Source: Promethearchaeota archaeon (GTDB taxonomy: Archaea > Asgardarchaeota > Lokiarchaeia > Sigyniarchaeales > SOKP01). Taken from it: a stretch of DNA of 14,840 nt. Location of the stretch: contig DXJM01000495.1 in NCBI GenBank assembly GCA_019057355.1, positions 1-14,840 on the forward strand. The letters run 5' to 3'. Below the pieces are notes generated by a model that had not been told where the DNA came from, did not search any database, and saw nothing but the letters and a program-made list of their open reading frames with translations. A program made the position numbers and the translations under genes. Below, one piece after another: positions 13,983 to 14,840 of the stretch (positions are counted from its first letter, which is position 1; every line of letters begins with the position of its first letter).

Positions 13983-14050
13983 TAATATAAAGTTTAGTTG
14001 CGTTGATGGTTTGTTTGAAGAAACTTCCATAGAATTCCAACTTTATATTA
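13983..14050. repeat. 12-bp perfect inverted repeat with structured interior
   Basis: TAATATAAAGTT at 13983-13994 is perfectly complementary to AACTTTATATTA at 14039-14050. Within the 44-base spacer, ATGG pairs with CCAT and GTTT with AAAC around a GAAG tetraloop, so the whole segment can fold as one long bulged stem. This could be a small structured RNA or a remnant of a palindromic mobile element. Confidence 0.5.
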
Positions 14051-14135
14051 TGAGTTAAAATCATTTTAATAAGTGATATCTTACTAAAATAAAATTCAGA
14101 AATCTTAAAAATTTTACTATTGAGAATCAAAATCA

Positions 14136-14143
14136 TTTATACT
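14136..14143 (+). promoter_or_regulatory. TATA box of zpr1
   Basis: TTTATACT lies 26-33 bases before the zpr1 ATG at 14169. That spacing places transcription start at or next to the start codon, so the mRNA is probably leaderless, in keeping with the lack of any Shine-Dalgarno sequence there. Confidence 0.5.
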
Positions 14144-14168
14144 AATCTTTAATTAATGGGTAATATAC

Positions 14169-14762
14169 ATGTCTGAGAAAGCAAAAGAATTTGAAGAATC
14201 ATTTTCTTTTAATTGTCCTTCATGTAACCAAGGGCAAATTAACATGACTAAAGTCATTTATGATCTAAAGGATGGGGATCAAATCCTGATTCTGAGTTTT
14301 AAATGTGAAAATTGTGCATTTTCAACGAGTGATGTTATTCCATTATCTACAAATATGAAACCTGGAATCCTAACACTCAAAATTAAGAATATACATGATC
14401 TTCAATCAAAAATTTATCGCTCTCCAACAGGAAAGCTAGAGATTCCCGAATTAGAATTGGTTGTAGATCCCGGTCCAAGAGCAGATTTTTATTTTACTAA
14501 TGTAGAGGGTGTTTTATTCCGATTTGAAAGAGCCGTAATGATTTATCGAAAGAATCTTGAAAAAGATGATGCCCAAGTAAAAGAAATTGATACCATTTTA
14601 GATGATTTGAAAAAAGCCATGCGTGGAGATCTTCCATTTACCTTAAAAATAACGGATCTAACCGGAGGAAGTTATGTCATCCCTCAAGAAGGAACTGATT
14701 ATTTATTCGAACCTCAAGATTACGATGATAATGACAAAAATTTTGATATTCAAATTTCATAA
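14169..14762 (+). CDS. zpr1: ZPR1-type zinc finger protein
   Basis: Archaeal ZPR1-domain protein, 197 residues, a single ZPR1 module of one zinc finger plus a beta-rich domain; eukaryotic ZPR1 has two such modules. The zinc site is C16/C19 (CPSC) with C46/C49 (CENC), spaced as in the family. The following domain carries SKIYRSPTGKLEIPELELVVDPG in segments over about 81-102, YFTNVEGVLFRFE from about 107 and a C-terminal DLTGGSYV. Eukaryotic ZPR1 is a dedicated chaperone for eEF1A folding; whether the archaeal protein assists aEF1A is inference. The C-terminus is acidic (EPQDYDDNDKNFD). It is divergent from the por operon. Confidence 0.9.
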   Translation: MSEKAKEFEESFSFNCPSCNQGQINMTKVIYDLKDGDQILILSFKCENCAFSTSDVIPLSTNMKPGILTLKIKNIHDLQSKIYRSPTGKLEIPELELVVDPGPRADFYFTNVEGVLFRFERAVMIYRKNLEKDDAQVKEIDTILDDLKKAMRGDLPFTLKITDLTGGSYVIPQEGTDYLFEPQDYDDNDKNFDIQIS

Positions 14763-14773
14763 TGTCGATATTA

Positions 14774-14813
14774 GGCGTGGAAACCACCGACTTCAGTCGG
14801 TGGAGGAAACGCT
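14774..14813 (+). mobile_element. orphan IS200/IS605-like right-end hairpin (omega-RNA-end-like)
   Basis: CCACCGA (14784-14790) pairs with TCGGTGG (14797-14803) around CTTCAG; the pairing can extend to nine base pairs. An outer stem GGCGT (14774-14778) with ACGCT (14809-14813) encloses it. The GC-rich hairpin with the CTTCAG loop and trailing AGG closely resembles right ends of IS200/IS605-type tnpB elements, where it lies just downstream of tnpB and forms the 3' end of the guide RNA scaffold. In this orientation tnpB should lie to the left, but zpr1 is there. It may be a remnant, a solo end, or simply a hairpin terminator for zpr1. Confidence 0.5.
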
Positions 14814-14820
14814 CCCTCTC

Positions 14821-14827
14821 GTTTTTT
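14821..14827 (+). terminator. poly-T tract downstream of zpr1
   Basis: A run of six Ts (14822-14827) follows the GC-rich hairpin and is the first strong T-run after the zpr1 stop. It would terminate zpr1 transcripts, which would then carry the hairpin in their 3' end. Confidence 0.4.
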
Positions 14828-14840
14828 GATTCTCGATATA

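Larger units (their letters stand above)
13848..14168. other. divergent intergenic region between por operon and zpr1
   Basis: 321 bases without a credible gene. It contains several inverted repeats: 13893-13935, 13944-13977, 13983-14050 and a short hairpin at 14055-14069. It also holds the probable promoters of porG (leftward) and zpr1 (rightward). An 83-codon minus-strand frame at 13885-14136 crosses the repeats and has an AT-driven, low-complexity translation; it is not called. The string AAAATCATTT occurs twice, at 14057-14066 and 14129-14138, each preceded by TGAG. No tRNA or CRISPR pattern is visible. Confidence 0.7.

Noticed and set aside
13885..14136. 83-codon minus-strand open frame in the por/zpr1 intergenic region
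   Set aside because: Its translation is a low-complexity, Ile/Lys/Phe/Ser-rich product of AT-rich DNA, it spans the inverted repeats and has no ribosome-binding site or recognisable motif.
14774..14813. CRISPR repeat interpretation of the GC-rich palindrome
   Set aside because: Only one copy is present in the visible sequence and no regular spacing of repeats follows before the window ends.

Overview
The window is a densely packed, AT-rich (by eye about one third GC) piece of an archaeal chromosome. Proteasome alpha, SBDS, the three archaeal exosome proteins, L37Ae, prefoldin beta, KEOPS subunits, ZPR1 and ferredoxin-dependent 2-oxoacid oxidation occur together, which is diagnostic of Archaea. 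Low GC, several enlarged proteins and an unusual version of the exosome superoperon would fit an Asgard (Lokiarchaeia-like) genome, but that placement is an inference and could be wrong.

Region 1 (41-6245, plus strand) is the conserved archaeal protein and RNA quality-control superoperon: psmA, sbds, rrp4, rrp41, rrp42, then after a T-rich break rpl37ae, pcc1, prefoldin beta and a DHH/DHHA1 phosphoesterase. The rpoP, Brix and DUF3194 genes that often sit among these in other archaea are absent. Region 2 (6286-9464, plus) begins at a clear TATA box and holds an ECF-type transporter energizing module (two ATPases and EcfT). It is translationally coupled by an ATGA overlap to a KEOPS Cgi121-like gene. 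No substrate-binding S component is present.

Region 3 (9455-13847, minus) holds a 2-oxoacid:ferredoxin oxidoreductase operon in the order G, D, A, B, followed by a Sua5/YrdC gene with its own TATA box and a THUMP-domain (Tan1-like) gene. The THUMP gene overlaps cgi121 tail to tail. With pcc1, cgi121 and sua5, three components of t6A tRNA modification plus a probable ac4C-type tRNA adaptor lie in one window. Region 4 (13848-14168) is a 321-bp divergent intergenic region rich in inverted repeats, two of them perfect over 12 bp, one flanking a TATA-like sequence upstream of the por operon. Region 5 (14169-14840, plus) is zpr1, followed by a GC-rich hairpin that looks like the right end (omega-RNA 3' end) of an IS200/IS605-family element, with no tnpB beside it.

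The most unusual points are the orphan IS605-like hairpin, the palindrome-rich por/zpr1 intergenic region, the tRNA-modification cluster tied to an ECF module, and a probable non-ATG/GTG/TTG start for ecfT.
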